The notes beneath the pieces are model-generated. The model was not told where the DNA came from. It worked only from the letters and a program-made list of their open reading frames with translations, and did not search any database. Both the position numbers and the translations under genes were made by a program. From NCBI GenBank assembly GCA_963920665.1, contig OY987271.1:19657350-19721349 (forward strand): a stretch of 64,000 bases of DNA, given 5' to 3'. Positions within the stretch are counted from its first letter, which is position 1; each line of letters opens with the position of its first letter. The stretch is from Straminergon stramineum. Lineage: Eukaryota; Streptophyta; Bryopsida; Hypnales; Calliergonaceae. Positions 1 to 11,196 of the stretch are shown here, one piece after another.

Positions 1-2039
1 AGCTCCAATTGATGCATAACTTCAATCACCAACCCCAGATGAGAAGGTTATGAGACTTCCATTGAGAGGGCGCTTTATTCAAAAAGGTCGTCCAGCATTA
101 GTTAAAAGAGCCATGTCTTCGAAAAAGAAGTGGAATTGCGCGGGGTCCTCCCTGTTCACTCAAGATACGAAAATGTCAGCCCAGTTTTTTCATTTTAAAA
201 TGATATGAACTTCCTCAGTATTCAGTAAATATCCACTGGACTCTAATATATCCAACATAATGTTAGATTATGCAATCACATACTATCTTACAACCATTTC
301 GTCTAATAATCAGGGACTGATCTTTGGTTTTCGTGAAAGTCGGAGGATGTTGCCAAGACGTTAATAAATTCTAGCGTACAACCAAGAGTTCTAAACTTTA
401 AATGACAACAAAATAATCAGAATTTCAGCAGTAGACATCTAAAACGAGCATGGCGGGCAAGGATTACAACAATGAGCTCCGCCATTAGCAGCTCATTTGA
501 GATTCAGATGCTGAGAAGAGTTTCGTGAGCATTTGTTGTTGTCACATCCACACACTAAGTGATGCCAGGACAAAAACTATGAGCACAATTGTACTGTGCT
601 GCACAGGTGATTGATCTCCCTAAGGCCCTTAGTGCTCGCGGAGAGTAAAACCATCACCCGACGACAATTAGCAAGAGTGCCGTACAGAGATATTCTTAAA
701 AAAACACTTTATTACCGCAGAGTCACTCTATAGTAAATCAGAATTACAGGCTACCGTAAAATTGCAGTAGGTGTCGAGGCAAATTCGCAGCACACTCGAG
801 ATACCAGTTCTGAAAGTTCAATTTATCGTTTTCTGAGGTAAGCCAGCAAGTTCCAAAACCCTCCCCCTTCGATGAAAACATTTTTACTGCAAAAGCAAAG
901 CGTAAGCACTGACTGGCTAACAACGAGAAACCACATGAGATAATTGCACGATCGGACTCCAAACAGAAACTCCAAATAGCCACGCTCTTATTGAAATTAC
1001 AACTGGCAACCCTCTCAAGCCAGTACACGGTGAGAAGTCTACGTCCCTGAAGATGTCGTGATAAGATAAGGGAGCAACTAATTGCTGCAGAAGCCCAGAT
1101 GGAAGACCTAATTAGCTGATAGTTACGAATGCAAGGAACACCCTGAATAAAATTTCCACCACACTCAATGAAATTCAAAACTCCTATGAAATTCCTAACA
1201 TTCTATAAAAGTCTACTCCTGTAAAATTCAGAACATCATTAAGATTCTTCCCAACTAAACCACTTCAGCATTCATCAAATTGGATAAGAAAGGTGAAGGA
1301 TTCAGAATTCAGAGTGAACTTTGCTAAGCTAACACCGCCGCACCTTAGTTCCACATCTGCTTCATCAATTGCCAGATCGTTTCAAACTCTTCTGGTGTAA
1401 CACGCGATACAAATAATATTAGAGAATGACCGTACAACGCAAGTACAAGTAAGCGCGTAAGCAAGCTAACAAAGAAGTAACGATAATACAATGCCGATCT
1501 ATTGAATAAAAAGTCTTGAGAATATTGCAATTAATCAAAGAAAGGTTAACAATCGCATCCACCACATCACTATCTTCAACCAATCCCAAGCATAATGAAT
1601 ACAATCCAACTTACAGCTCCGGTTCTTCACAAACCTTAAATTCAAAATCAAACAAGCGCCTAAAGAAAAAAACTTCTACACCGTTCCCTCCAACTTCATA
1701 CGACACCTCGATCAAACCCAAAAACACTTCCACGAAATCGGCCAAGAACACGAAAAAAAAATGTTAATTAATCAAGCTTCATGAACAATCCGAAATCCAA
1801 ACGAAAATTCAAACTCTTCACCTACAGACAAAAAACTCAAAACAGAGCAAACGCAAACCAAAACTGCAAGCAATTTCACATCCCAAGCCAAAGAGACACA
1901 TTCAAAAAACCCTCACCAAAAGAGGAAACGTAAGACCACGACACAATCATTCACGTACCTCCCAATGGCTCCGCCTTCCGCACTATCCCTCTCTCCTCCA
2001 AGCACCCCTGAATTACACGAAAACAAAGAGATTCCAGTA

Positions 2040-2130
2040 AGTCTCGCTGGAAGCAGGAACTCACTCACTCACTCACTTCCTCACTCACTCACTCATCCAC
2101 TCATCCACTCACTCACTCATCACTAATAAG
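2040..2130. repeat. (CACT)n microsatellite
   Basis: Imperfect CACT/CATC tandem repeats followed by a short (CAG)n run. It lies within the presumed minus-strand leader. Such CT-rich or AG-rich tracts are common in plant 5' leaders. Confidence 0.85.
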
Positions 2131-2650
2131 CAGCAGCAGCAGAACGAACTCCGACAGAAGGAAAGCCCACACACATCATAATAAGTGCACACACAGCTTG
2201 TAAGTAGGGTTCGCTTGTGGGGAGAGACGAAGTTCCCACGAGTTGTTCCCCACGATGGGAACAGAATGTGCTCGCTAGAAAAGGACCATAGTGTACTAAG
2301 GATCATGCTACGGCCTGGGCTAGAGCTCTCTCTCACATGGTCTCACTGGCTTGCCTGCGGTCTTTTCTGGAGGGTGAAAGGGAGAGAGTCAGAGAGAGAT
2401 GTAAAAAACCTCTGTTCTCTATTTTTAGGTCATTAAATGGTGTATTTTTGTGACTAATTTCGTACTTCGGAACTCCGTGTCAGTAATCGGGGGGGCTCTG
2501 ATTCCAAATCTGACTTCAAATTTCCCCAATTGGATCACCGAATGGTAAACAATCAGTTCGTAAGTGAGCCTTCAAGACCACTCACTCAGATGACGAAGCT
2601 CTGGCTCCGGGCCCGGGACCCTGGCCCTGACCCCTATACTACTGTACTGT

Positions 2651-2680
2651 ACCTTCCCTTCCCTTCCCTTCCCTCCTTCA
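2651..2680. repeat. (CCCTT)n microsatellite
   Basis: Five-base pyrimidine repeat CCTTC iterated about five times. No coding context. Confidence 0.85.
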
Positions 2681-3275
2681 CAGAGCACAAGAGAACAAGA
2701 GCTGGGCGTCCTTCCCAAGACCAGTGGTCCCAGGGTCTTGTACGAGAGCCATGAGGTGCCCTGCATTTACTGCAGGCTTTGGAATCTGGGTCTCTTCATG
2801 CAGTTGAAATGGTGTCCTTGCATTGTTTTCTCTTTTTCTTTTTCAATCTCGTAAGTTAGTTCCTCTGCCAGTCTGCGAATTCGTCGGAGTCTACGTTATC
2901 TTAGGACGTGAACAATGCACGGCACCGTGACAGATTCGGAGTGGCAGGAACTGAAAATGTGGACTGGGTTGGGAACTACTGTAAGACTGTATAGAGGGAG
3001 GGAGGGAAGTCAGGGACAGACTGAATTTTTATTTTTTTTTCGTTTTTCGGTTGATGAGTTGATGAGGGTGGAGCTGCCGGCATCCGATCAGCAGTGGAAC
3101 GGATCATCCAAGTGCTGCCGTCGTGACTCGCTTGTTTTCTGGGTGAAAGGCAAGTTACAACCGAGTCTGGAGGAGAATTTTTGTCTTCGAAGGTACAGGA
3201 TCAGGAACCAGGAAGCATTCATTCCGGGTGGAGACGTGAATCACGGGACATAACTTATGTTCTTTCAGTATTATT

Positions 3276-4090
3276 ACTAGTGTGCCTTGTGCCGTTGCCA
3301 CAGTCAAAATAAAAGTAAAAGTATTTTTCTCATTTTTTTTTTATTCGTAAAAACTTCAAAATTCAATAACTTTCACACCATTGATCAGAACACCATGAAA
3401 CAAAGCCCATGCACCCCTCCTCACTGAGGGCTTTCCAACTGTACCAAACACATGGCTGGGGGACGCACGGACCGGGAGATCTCAACATAAGTAACAAAAC
3501 AAAACAAACAAACAAACAAACTGTCTTAATGTGTGCATTACTAGTGTGCCCTATGACATTGCCACAGTCAAAATAAAAGGAAAAGTAATCTTCTAATTTT
3601 TTAATTCATAAAAACTTTGAAATTCAATAACTCACACCATAGGCCCAAATGTCAAGAAGCAAAGCCCGTGCACCCCTCCTCATTGAGGGCTTTCTCACGG
3701 TTCCAAGCACATAGCCAGGGGAGGCACAGTTTGGGAGATCTCAATGTAACAAACAAACAAATAGTAGCTTAACTTAAGGTATGGACTACTAGTGTGTCAT
3801 GTGTCATTGCCACAACCAAAATAAAAGGAAAATGAAATGAAATTTCTTTTCATTTGTGTCAAAAAATAATATTAATAAAATAAAAGGAAAAGCAATTTTC
3901 TCATTTTTTAATTCATAAAAAACTTCAAAACCTCAATATTATTCACACCATAGGTCAAATGCCACGAAACAAAGTCTACACACACCTCCTTGTAAAGAGC
4001 TTTCTAATGGTACCACAAACACGACCAAGGGATGCACAATTTAGGAAATTTCACCATAACATACAAACAAACAAACAAACAAACAAACAC
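3276..4090 (+). repeat. Three tandem copies of a 250-300 bp ACTAGTGTG repeat with (AAAC)n tails
   Basis: Copies begin at 3276, 3540 and 3788, each with ACTAGTGTG followed by a TTGCCACA motif and AAAATAAAAG. Next come a CAATAACT/TCACACCAT segment, a GC-rich block able to fold (AAAGCCC...GGGCTTT), GGGAGATCTC, and finally an (AAAC)n run. Copies 1 and 2 are followed by 15-25 bp spacers before the next ACTAGTG. The simple-sequence 3' tail recalls SINE or LINE tails, but I see no pol III A or B boxes and no terminal inverted repeats. A fourth copy lies at 18876-19138. Family identity is unknown. Confidence 0.8.
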
Positions 4091-6008
4091 TCATTTTCTA
4101 AAGATATAGATTATTAGGGTATGCTTGTACACTAATAATAAAAAATCAGAAGGTAAGTGGATCTAGAATAATATAAGGTGGGACACTGACTCTAAACCGC
4201 CATCTTCACTATGAGTACATCTCCAAAATCATTTCTATACTTGTGTAGAAGAAACCATTTTAGAAACAAACTTTGTTCCTTAATAACTTTTGCATGTTAT
4301 ATTCAAAATTGGTGCCTTCGAACCTCCTTTCACTTACCAACAAGAAAATACAAAAATTTAATGAGTCTAATAATAATATCTAGGCACAATAGCAAAAGTG
4401 GAAATTTTGGGGTATTCTTCTTAGTTACTTTTGTAAAAAATTCATTATTATTATTATTGGGTTCTATTGGCAAGGGAAAGGGGGGATGAACAAACTTTAG
4501 CATCTATTATTTGGACATTGCACAAAGAAGTTATGTATTTTTTTTAAATATTATCTCAAGGTATATCATATCCTCATTGCCTTTGAAGTTTGAATTGGAC
4601 TCAAAACAATTTGCACAATAAAGTCTTGAAAATCTATAATGTACATATAGAAGAGAACTAACAAAAAATTTACAAATAATGAAGTGATTGAATAAAAAGA
4701 ACCAAAATTCTATGTGGTGAGGACATATTTACATTCATTTACTATTGAAAATTTGAAGTCATTTGGTCTTTGGGGGCTAGTGGAATTGATTTTGAGAGGT
4801 CATCCAAATGGATTTGGTACTATAGCAATTTCAAATTGAACCATCCCATGACCACATAACAATCACACATGCAATAAAGTTAAGGGGGACAAAATGCATA
4901 CAATGAATGACCTTTAAGGTCTTGTAAAAACACCAAGTGATAGTCCTACAAGAGCATAACTTCATAGTTGACTACCTTGATGATAGGTCCAACATGTGAC
5001 AACACACAACAATTTGTAACATCCTATTAAAGCATAACTTTATAGTTGACTACCTTGATGATAGGCCCAACCTATGATAACATACAACAATCTGCAACAT
5101 CTTGTAAGAGCACAATTTCATAGTTGACTACTTTGACAATATTTTCAAATGAAAAGATCAATTTGAATTTCAAAATCAAGTATTTAGAAGGAAAATAAAA
5201 CAAAGGGTCTAAAAATAAAATAGTACATAGATTGGATTTTTTTCCAAGTGACATACTATAGAAAAATCAAAATATAACTAATATGATTTGAAATTTACTC
5301 AATGATGTGCATATGCCATGAACCAAGTTGCATACAAAAACATGGAAGGAAAGATGTTATTCACTATTTGCTTCAAATATGTACACTTGTCAAAGGAACC
5401 AAATAGTCCTAATTATCTTTAACCAAAACAGTAGGCCAATAATTAAATTATAAGCTATAAATATTTTCAAATTGTAAGCCCCATTTGACCATTGTAATTG
5501 AATGAAAATTTTCTTTGTTTTTGTTTTTACAAATGAAATTAAATATCTTCCTTAATACAAATTAGACATGTTGTCCTTTTTAGGTTAACCTCAAGATTTT
5601 AGGTAATCTACCAATGTGTTGAACATCCACATCCCTTGCATACATAAGAGGGTCTTAGGTGCACCAAAAATCTCCTTACAAATTATTTGTAGGATTTTAA
5701 AAAAAATCTAAATTAAGAATAAAAAAATGTATTCATTGCTTAATATCTAAAGTTCCAGTGTCTCCTTATAGGAAAAATGAGAGTTTTCAAAAGGTTTCTT
5801 ATAATCTCAATTTCTAGTGTAATTGAGACCTTTTGTGAAGATAGAAAAACACATTTGCTTACTGAATTAGAACACCTCTAACATTTTGGTTTCCAAGTTT
5901 GAAATAAGCTTCGTGCAAACAGTATAATCTTCAAGATGCATCATCCAATGATCACAAAATTTTGGTAGTAATTGCATGTCCAAAAGATGTGCAATTCTAT
6001 ATGGTTAA
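4091..6008. other. AT-rich intergenic DNA, no gene seen
   Basis: Open frames here (4211-4489, 5072-5254) are short, biased to F/N/K/I codons and match no family. The only structure noted is the tandem repeat at 4951-5128. Confidence 0.7.
4951..5128 (+). repeat. Degenerate tandem repeat, period about 78 bp
   Basis: About 2.3 copies of a unit beginning AGAGCATAACTTCATAGTTG and followed by ACTACCTTGATGATAGG, a CCAACxTxTGA segment and a CAACAATxTGxAACATC segment. Copies start near 4951, 5029 and 5107. No coding meaning is apparent. Confidence 0.8.
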
Positions 6009-6926
6009 CCCCTAAAAGACCATTGTTCCTTCAGGGGATAAATAGGATTTCGGGCACATACCTAAAGTCTCAATTTTTGTCCTAATTTTTTGAAATATTT
6101 AACAAAGATAGAAAAATTGATTAGCTTTGTGGGAATAATCTTTGTTTTCATTTGGTGCTTGAGAACAAAAGTTATGCCCAAATAAGCTCAAAATAGGGGA
6201 GAGGGGGTAGCAAAAGAATATTTCAAAAATTAAAATTAAAATTTGTTTTTTCCTCATAGATTCTGTTTTGTTTACATGGAAAGCTTTGATTCATTCCATT
6301 TGGATTTGTTATGAGACAGTTATGGACAATCTTGTTTTTCAGGCAATTATTTAGAGCATCTTCTTGAAAAAGAACTTGTAGGGTTCATTTTAGAATGCAA
6401 TTTTTACAATTTTTCAAAGAAAAAAGTTTTACATGGTTTAATTTCCTTGTTAGAAAAATCTAACCATTGGGATTAGTGCATTTTAATTCCATTTGAGATA
6501 TATGAATAATTTAGATTTCCCTTCTATATTTTACCTACTTCTACTTAACAATTTTTTAAAGAATAAAAATTATTTTTTTCGTATTTTCTTTTTTTACCTA
6601 GACTCTCAAGTCAATTCTCCATTGTAAAGATTTAAAGCTCAAAACTCTGTAGTGCAAAAAATTAAACTTAAGAAGGTTCAAAGTCAAATAATATAGTCCT
6701 GGAGTGTACTGAAAAACTTATTTTCTTCACTTTAAACACAAATATCTTGCAATCTATGCCATCCAAATTTCTGAAATTTTTTCCACAAATTACCATAATA
6801 ATTAGGTGTAAGATACTATAGTTATCTCTGCCAAAACTACACTTTTAAAATTTTTTTACTCTTTGCTATAAAAATGGCATTTTTGAGTGTGTTTTTTTGC
6901 AAGAAAAAGGCCTTGGTCATGTAGGG
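6009..6926 (-). mobile_element. L-family TTAA element, diverged copy
   Basis: Left end is TTAA (6005-6008) followed by CCCCTAAAAG. The right end is decayed (GTAGGG then AATA). Internal landmarks shared with the copy at 9894-10829, in the same order, are a block with GGAAAGCTTTGATTCATTCC, CCATTGGGATTAGTG, ATCTTGCAATCTATG and a distal AATGGCATTTTTGAGTG. No coding capacity. Non-autonomous element; superfamily inferred from the TTAA boundary. Confidence 0.6.
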
Positions 6927-7767
6927 AATAAATGATTATTATATTTCATATAAAAAACAATACATGTATTTCAAAAAATAGGTTGAGAATGTAGTCACTA
7001 TCTCTTGAAAATTGATAGCCTCCGTACCCTCCAAATATTTAAAAATAACCCTAGACCCCCTTATAACATGTTTTTTTACACCCCACCAATTTAAAATATA
7101 TGTTGATTTGTTGACATGGTTACATATATAGGCATATGCGTACAATATGTGAAAATGCCATATGGATATGGCTTATAAATTTGACATACAAATATTGTTA
7201 TGGATACTACATATGGTCACATATCCCATATCAATTATTATCACATATGCATTTTGGAAAAATGCATGCTTTGGGGGGTAATGAAAATTTAATACAATTA
7301 TCATATTTTATTTTCTAGTTAGGGGGTAATGATAAATAAATAAAGAGACACTCAAAAGATGCACCCCATACATTACTTCGACTAGGGGAAAATGGGTTAA
7401 GGTACCTATAGTAAACTTGCCAATCACCGCACAGATGAAATTCAAATCCTTCTCCATATAAATATAGAGACTTGCATGTTTTGAAATTTGGCATCATCAT
7501 TAAATGTCATGTTAAGATTCACCCTCAAAAAATAGAATGCAAAAAGATTTCTTCCTACAAATTTTATTGCAATCTAAAGGCCATGAAGCCAAAATCTAGT
7601 TAAAAATTCCTTGCAACCCTTCACCGCACGGTGTGTGGTCATTGGGCGGTGATACAAAATTTTGTTCTGATAGCAATTGAATTGGTAGTTGCATGGTGCA
7701 GTTAGTATATGGTAAATGGTAACAATTGTTGTGTGGTAAATGGCAAGTTTACTCTATTTGAAATTAA
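6927..7767. other. AT-rich intergenic DNA, no gene seen
   Basis: Contains a run of CATATG-like palindromic hexamers around 7120-7260 and short random open frames. Nothing recognisable. Confidence 0.6.
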
Positions 7768-8709
7768 TCCCTAAAATTCTTTCATGTTTAGAAGTCAAAA
7801 ATTACTTCAAAATACTAGTCTCCAAAGCAAAGCTAAAAACTTCACATATGTTTATTTTTTAACAAATCCAACCATAGGATCCTTTAGTTAAGTTGTTAGA
7901 GTACACCCTTCTAAAATTTCAAAATGCAAAAAAGCTTACCAATTGCAAGATCATGATGCTTGGATTTCAAAAAGAAGTATTTTCAACTCTTCCCAAATGG
8001 TTACATTCCATCTTTCAAATTCTTTTCCCCAAATTGTTTAGATCCTACAACTTGAAACTATCTATAATATGCTGAAGTAATAAGTTGAGAATACATATAA
8101 AAAAACTCAACAAAAAAAAATTCATATTCATGCTTGAAATAAATAGTAAGTAGGAAAAAGTAGAGAATGATTTAAAATACTAAATTGTTGAGAATTTAAT
8201 TATGGAAACCTTAAACCCCCAATCTCTATAGTTGTAAATGTTGTAATAAACATTCTACATCCTATAATATTGTTTTCTTCCCAAAATTTTGAAAATTGAG
8301 TTAAATAAAGGACTTTAAAGTTTATTTTAGAGTAGAGATTTTAGATAACTGCCCACAAACCAAAAACTCTCATAACTTTCATTTCACTAATCAAAATGGA
8401 ATGATTCAAAGTTTTCAACATTTTCAAAATCTAGAAAAAGAATTTTATATTTCTATTTATTTATCAAGATTGAACTGATTTTTTTAGCCTTCTGGGTTGT
8501 TCAAGCTCTAGAAAACAAACTGCATATCATACAATAACTTTTGAATCATGTAGTCAAAACTTATGAAAATAGTTGCACCTTAAAGCTACTCCTTGACCAC
8601 ATGTTGTGCAAAAATTTCAAAGAAAGAAAAAATGAAAATTCCGTTAGTAAATGGATGACCAAAAATGCTACTATATGTTGTCAACAAATGCTACTTGGTC
8701 CTGCAGGTG
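7768..8709 (+). mobile_element. L-family TTAA element
   Basis: Preceded by TTAA at 7764-7767 with start TCCCTAAAAT; ends GCAGGTG before TTAA at 8710-8713. Same orientation and order of landmarks as 14438-15323: early TCCAAxCATAGGATC, then a TTGAAAATTGAGTTAAATAAAGG block, CAAAATGGAATGATTCAAAG, and a distal TGAAAATxGTTG...ACATGTTGTGC block. About 940 bp. An S element starts 16 bp further on. Confidence 0.65.
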
Positions 8710-8725
8710 TTAAATTAATTTCTAA

Positions 8726-8967
8726 CCTTCGATAGACAAGTTGGTCATCATTGAAATCATCCCTTCTAGTATTGTGAGAATCATTTGCTTAAAAAATCCC
8801 AAGACATCAATATCATTGGAGGTCAAATTACTGTGCAAAACCTGCTGCCCTTTTTTCACACAAAATTCCAAGGATGAATGCTTGGACTTCTGTCTTACTA
8901 TACATAGAAGGATTCTCTGTCATCCACATGGAACACTTAACTTAATGTCTGCGGCATCCTTCTAGGG
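8726..8967 (-). mobile_element. S-family TTAA element, reverse orientation
   Basis: Reverse-oriented copy of the short family. It carries ATCATTGGAGGTCAAAxTACTxTGC, then TTTTTTCACACAAAATTCC and GGATGAATG, and ends in TTCTAGGG followed by TTAA (8968-8971). The left boundary is CTAA at 8723-8726. Its right end abuts the GC-richer block 8972-9436. Confidence 0.7.
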
Positions 8968-8971
8968 TTAA

Positions 8972-9436
8972 AGTATCAGGGAGAGTTGCTTGCAACGAAA
9001 AATGCATCATTTGATTCATGTTATATGCTGTATAAACTAGTATATAGTCATCCTAACGAACTTGAGTCGTCTAGGGCCGGTTTTGGATAACCTTTCTCCT
9101 GCACTTTCTCAACAAGAAATGCCGACCATGACCCGGTCAATCTTTGGGGCTGCTTCAAATACAGAGGACGCATACATAATATAATAACTTACAGTAGTTT
9201 CACTCAAGCTTGAGGGACCTGATGGTGGATTTGGTCTGTTGGGTTGGACCCAGCCAGCAATGGCATCAATTTGCCACATGCAAGTTACTGGTAAGTTACT
9301 AGTAAGTTACTCCCAATTGCAACCTCGCAAGTAAGCCTAAAGCTTGCCACAAACCCCCTGGCTATAATGTAGTCAGATCAGCCTATTCCCAAGCAGATTT
9401 GCTATCTAATAAGGTAGCCGTCCCGTTCCTGACTAC
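8972..9436. other. GC-richer 465 bp block between two inverted S elements
   Basis: Base composition jumps (GGGCCGG, GACCCGGTC, TGGGTTGGACCC) relative to both sides, and the block is bounded exactly by S elements facing opposite ways (8726-8967 reverse, 9441-9663 forward). It contains a small direct repeat of AAGTTACTxGT around 9281-9312. No open frame of note. It could be a remnant of an old leader or promoter island, or cargo between two elements. Confidence 0.5.
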
Positions 9437-9440
9437 CTAA

Positions 9441-9663
9441 CCCCTAAACGACACAGCGGATGTTTTTTGTCCGATGAACGTCAAGGAATTCTCCTACTTA
9501 GGATAGAATTGCAACTATTCATCCTTGGAATTAGGGGTGGAAAGGAGAGATCTTCTATAGCAGTTTGACTCCCAATGAGTATTTTTGATTTTTTTTAAAG
9601 TGAATGATGTCATATAGTTCCAAAATGGTTGATTTGCAAGGTCACCAACCCGGCGTTCAAGGG
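9441..9663 (+). mobile_element. S-family TTAA element, unit 1 of array
   Basis: Starts CCCCTAAACG after CTAA, ends GTTCAAGGG before TTAA at 9664-9667; 223 bp. Internal order matches 37488-37709: GTCC.ATG, GGAATTCTC, TAGGATAGAA, GCAACTATTCATCC, GGAATTAGGGGTGGAAAGG, AGATCTTCTATAG, CAATGAGTATTTTTG, and a terminal GGTCACCAA. Confidence 0.85.
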
Positions 9664-9667
9664 TTAA

Positions 9668-9889
9668 CCCATAAACGTTGATATGGACATTTAGTGTTTG
9701 ATGGATGATAGAGTATTTTTATGTGTAAGATAGAAGTGCAACTATTCATCTTGGGAATTTTGTGTGGAAAGGGGAAATCTTCTACAGTAGTTTGACCTCC
9801 AATGAATATTTTTGGGCTTTTAAAAGTAGATGATGTCGCATGGTTCTAAAAGTGATGATTTCTATGGTCACCAATCCGTCCTTTAAGGG
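9668..9889 (+). mobile_element. S-family TTAA element, unit 2 of array
   Basis: 222 bp between TTAA 9664-9667 and TTAA 9890-9893. Starts CCCATAAACG and ends CCTTTAAGGG. Same internal order as the other S copies. It shares each boundary TTAA with its neighbour. Confidence 0.85.
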
Positions 9890-9893
9890 TTAA

Positions 9894-10829
9894 CCCCTAA
9901 AATCCTAAACTATGTTTTTTATAGCAACATGGTGATTCTGGGTAGCTCACTATAAAATGGAATTTTTAATTTCTTTTATTTGAAATTTTCACACAACACA
10001 TGTGTAAGGAGTAGCTTGAAGGCCCAACAACTTTCACAAATTTTGACTACATGGTTAAGAAGTTATTGCATGCTATGTCATTTTCAGTGCTTGAGGAGTA
10101 GTTTAGGCAACTCTAAAAAACTCTTATAGAATTAATTTTTTAAGAAATAAAAATTTGTAATTGGTTCTCTACATTTATATGTATATAGAAAGCTTTTAAT
10201 TATTCCATTTTGATTGATGAGATGAAAGTTATGAGGAGTTTTAGTTTGCGGGGAGTTATGGAATTTCTACTCTAAAATAAACTTTGAAGTCCTATGTTTA
10301 ACCCAATTTTCAATATTTTTGAAAAATAAAAGAATAAAAAAAAGGTTGTGGATTGCTTATTACAACATTACAACCATTGGGATTTTTCAATTCCATAACT
10401 AATTCTTAACAATTTAGTATTTTGAATCATTCTTGCCTTCTTACTACTTACTATTTATTTTCCTATTTGTTGTACAATTCCAAATGATTTGAATTTTTTT
10501 CAAGCATGTAGCCAACTTGCCTTAAAGAAAGAATCTGAAGAAGCACCACCATTTTAAACATTTTTTCATACCAATGTGACCTTGTAAAGTGTTGTTGCCC
10601 TATTTTTTGCAAGGCCCCCAAAAGGATTTTTGTCAATTCAAACACTAATATCTTGCAATCTATGTGGTGGAAATTTCTGAAATTTTTCTACATCTTCTCA
10701 ACTAGTGTATTACAAGATCATATGGTCACATGTGTCCAAAAATGTACTTTCTCCAAAATTCAGTACTTGTTCTAGAAATGGTAGTTTTAGAGCGTTTTTA
10801 GTGAAAACATAGTCAAAAACCTTCAGGGG
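9894..10829 (-). mobile_element. L-family TTAA element, unit 3 of array
   Basis: 936 bp, from CCCCTAAAAT (after TTAA 9890-9893) to TTCAGGGG (before TTAA 10830-10833). Reverse orientation relative to 14438-15323, with all major blocks present. No coding capacity. Confidence 0.8.
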
Positions 10830-10833
10830 TTAA

Positions 10834-11056
10834 ACAACGTTGTGGGAGTTTTTCATGCGATGGATGACAAAGAATCTCTGTAGGTAGGACATAAGTGCAA
10901 TTTGTAATTGTTCCATCCTTGGGAAATTTGTACAAAAAGGAGAGATCTTCGCAATAGTTTGGCCTCAAATGAATATTTTTGTTTTTTTTAAAGTAGATAA
11001 TGTTACACTATTCCAAAAGGGAAGATTTACATGGTCACAAGTTCATGCTTTAAGGG
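10834..11056 (+). mobile_element. S-family TTAA element, unit 4 of array
   Basis: 223 bp between TTAA 10830-10833 and TTAA 11057-11060. The left CCC is missing (ACAACGTTG directly after TTAA); the right end GCTTTAAGGG is intact. Internal order as in the other S copies. Confidence 0.75.
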
Positions 11057-11060
11057 TTAA

Positions 11061-11192
11061 AGGACATGCCCCCCCTACTAAGGTAATCACCAAAATTCTT
11101 TGATTATTAGACAAATAGGTGCAATTTTTGTTTCTAAAGTCTACAATGAAGTCATCCATCAACCACTTTTTAGTCTTAGCGTCCTTTAAGGG
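11061..11192 (+). mobile_element. Short TTAA-bounded unit 5 of array
   Basis: 132 bp between TTAA 11057-11060 and TTAA 11193-11196. Starts AGGACATG and ends GTCCTTTAAGGG, so its two ends are inverted repeats around AGGAC/GTCCT. The interior is unlike S or L. Probably a deleted derivative. Confidence 0.5.
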
Positions 11193-11196
11193 TTAA

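Larger units (their letters stand above)
1..3275 (-). other. GC-richer island, possible leader of a minus-strand gene
   Basis: This stretch is clearly less AT-rich than 3.3-24 kb and looks like a gene leader. Read on the minus strand, a purine-rich segment ends in GGGAG followed by GTACGTGAAT (a good donor) near 1957-1962. Further down, a TGAACAG acceptor near 154 precedes GGAGGACCCC and an ATG in good context whose frame stops after 11 codons. I found no long protein-coding exon. The open frames at 744-1178, 2109-2336 and 2915-3253 match no family I know and are probably chance. Interpretation: 5' non-coding exon(s) and first intron of a gene whose coding part lies left of the window. This is inference from base composition and splice-like signals only. 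Confidence 0.3.

Noticed and set aside
744..1178. 144-codon minus-strand frame near the left edge
   Set aside because: No recognisable domain and cysteine/leucine-rich random composition. It lies where splice-like signals suggest a leader intron.
2109..2436. Overlapping 75- and 83-codon frames on both strands
   Set aside because: They mirror a (CACT)n microsatellite and its flank; no family match.
3276..4090. CRISPR-like regularly spaced repeats
   Set aside because: Three units of about 250 bp with (AAAC)n tails in a plant genome. There are no short repeats with unique spacers and no cas genes.
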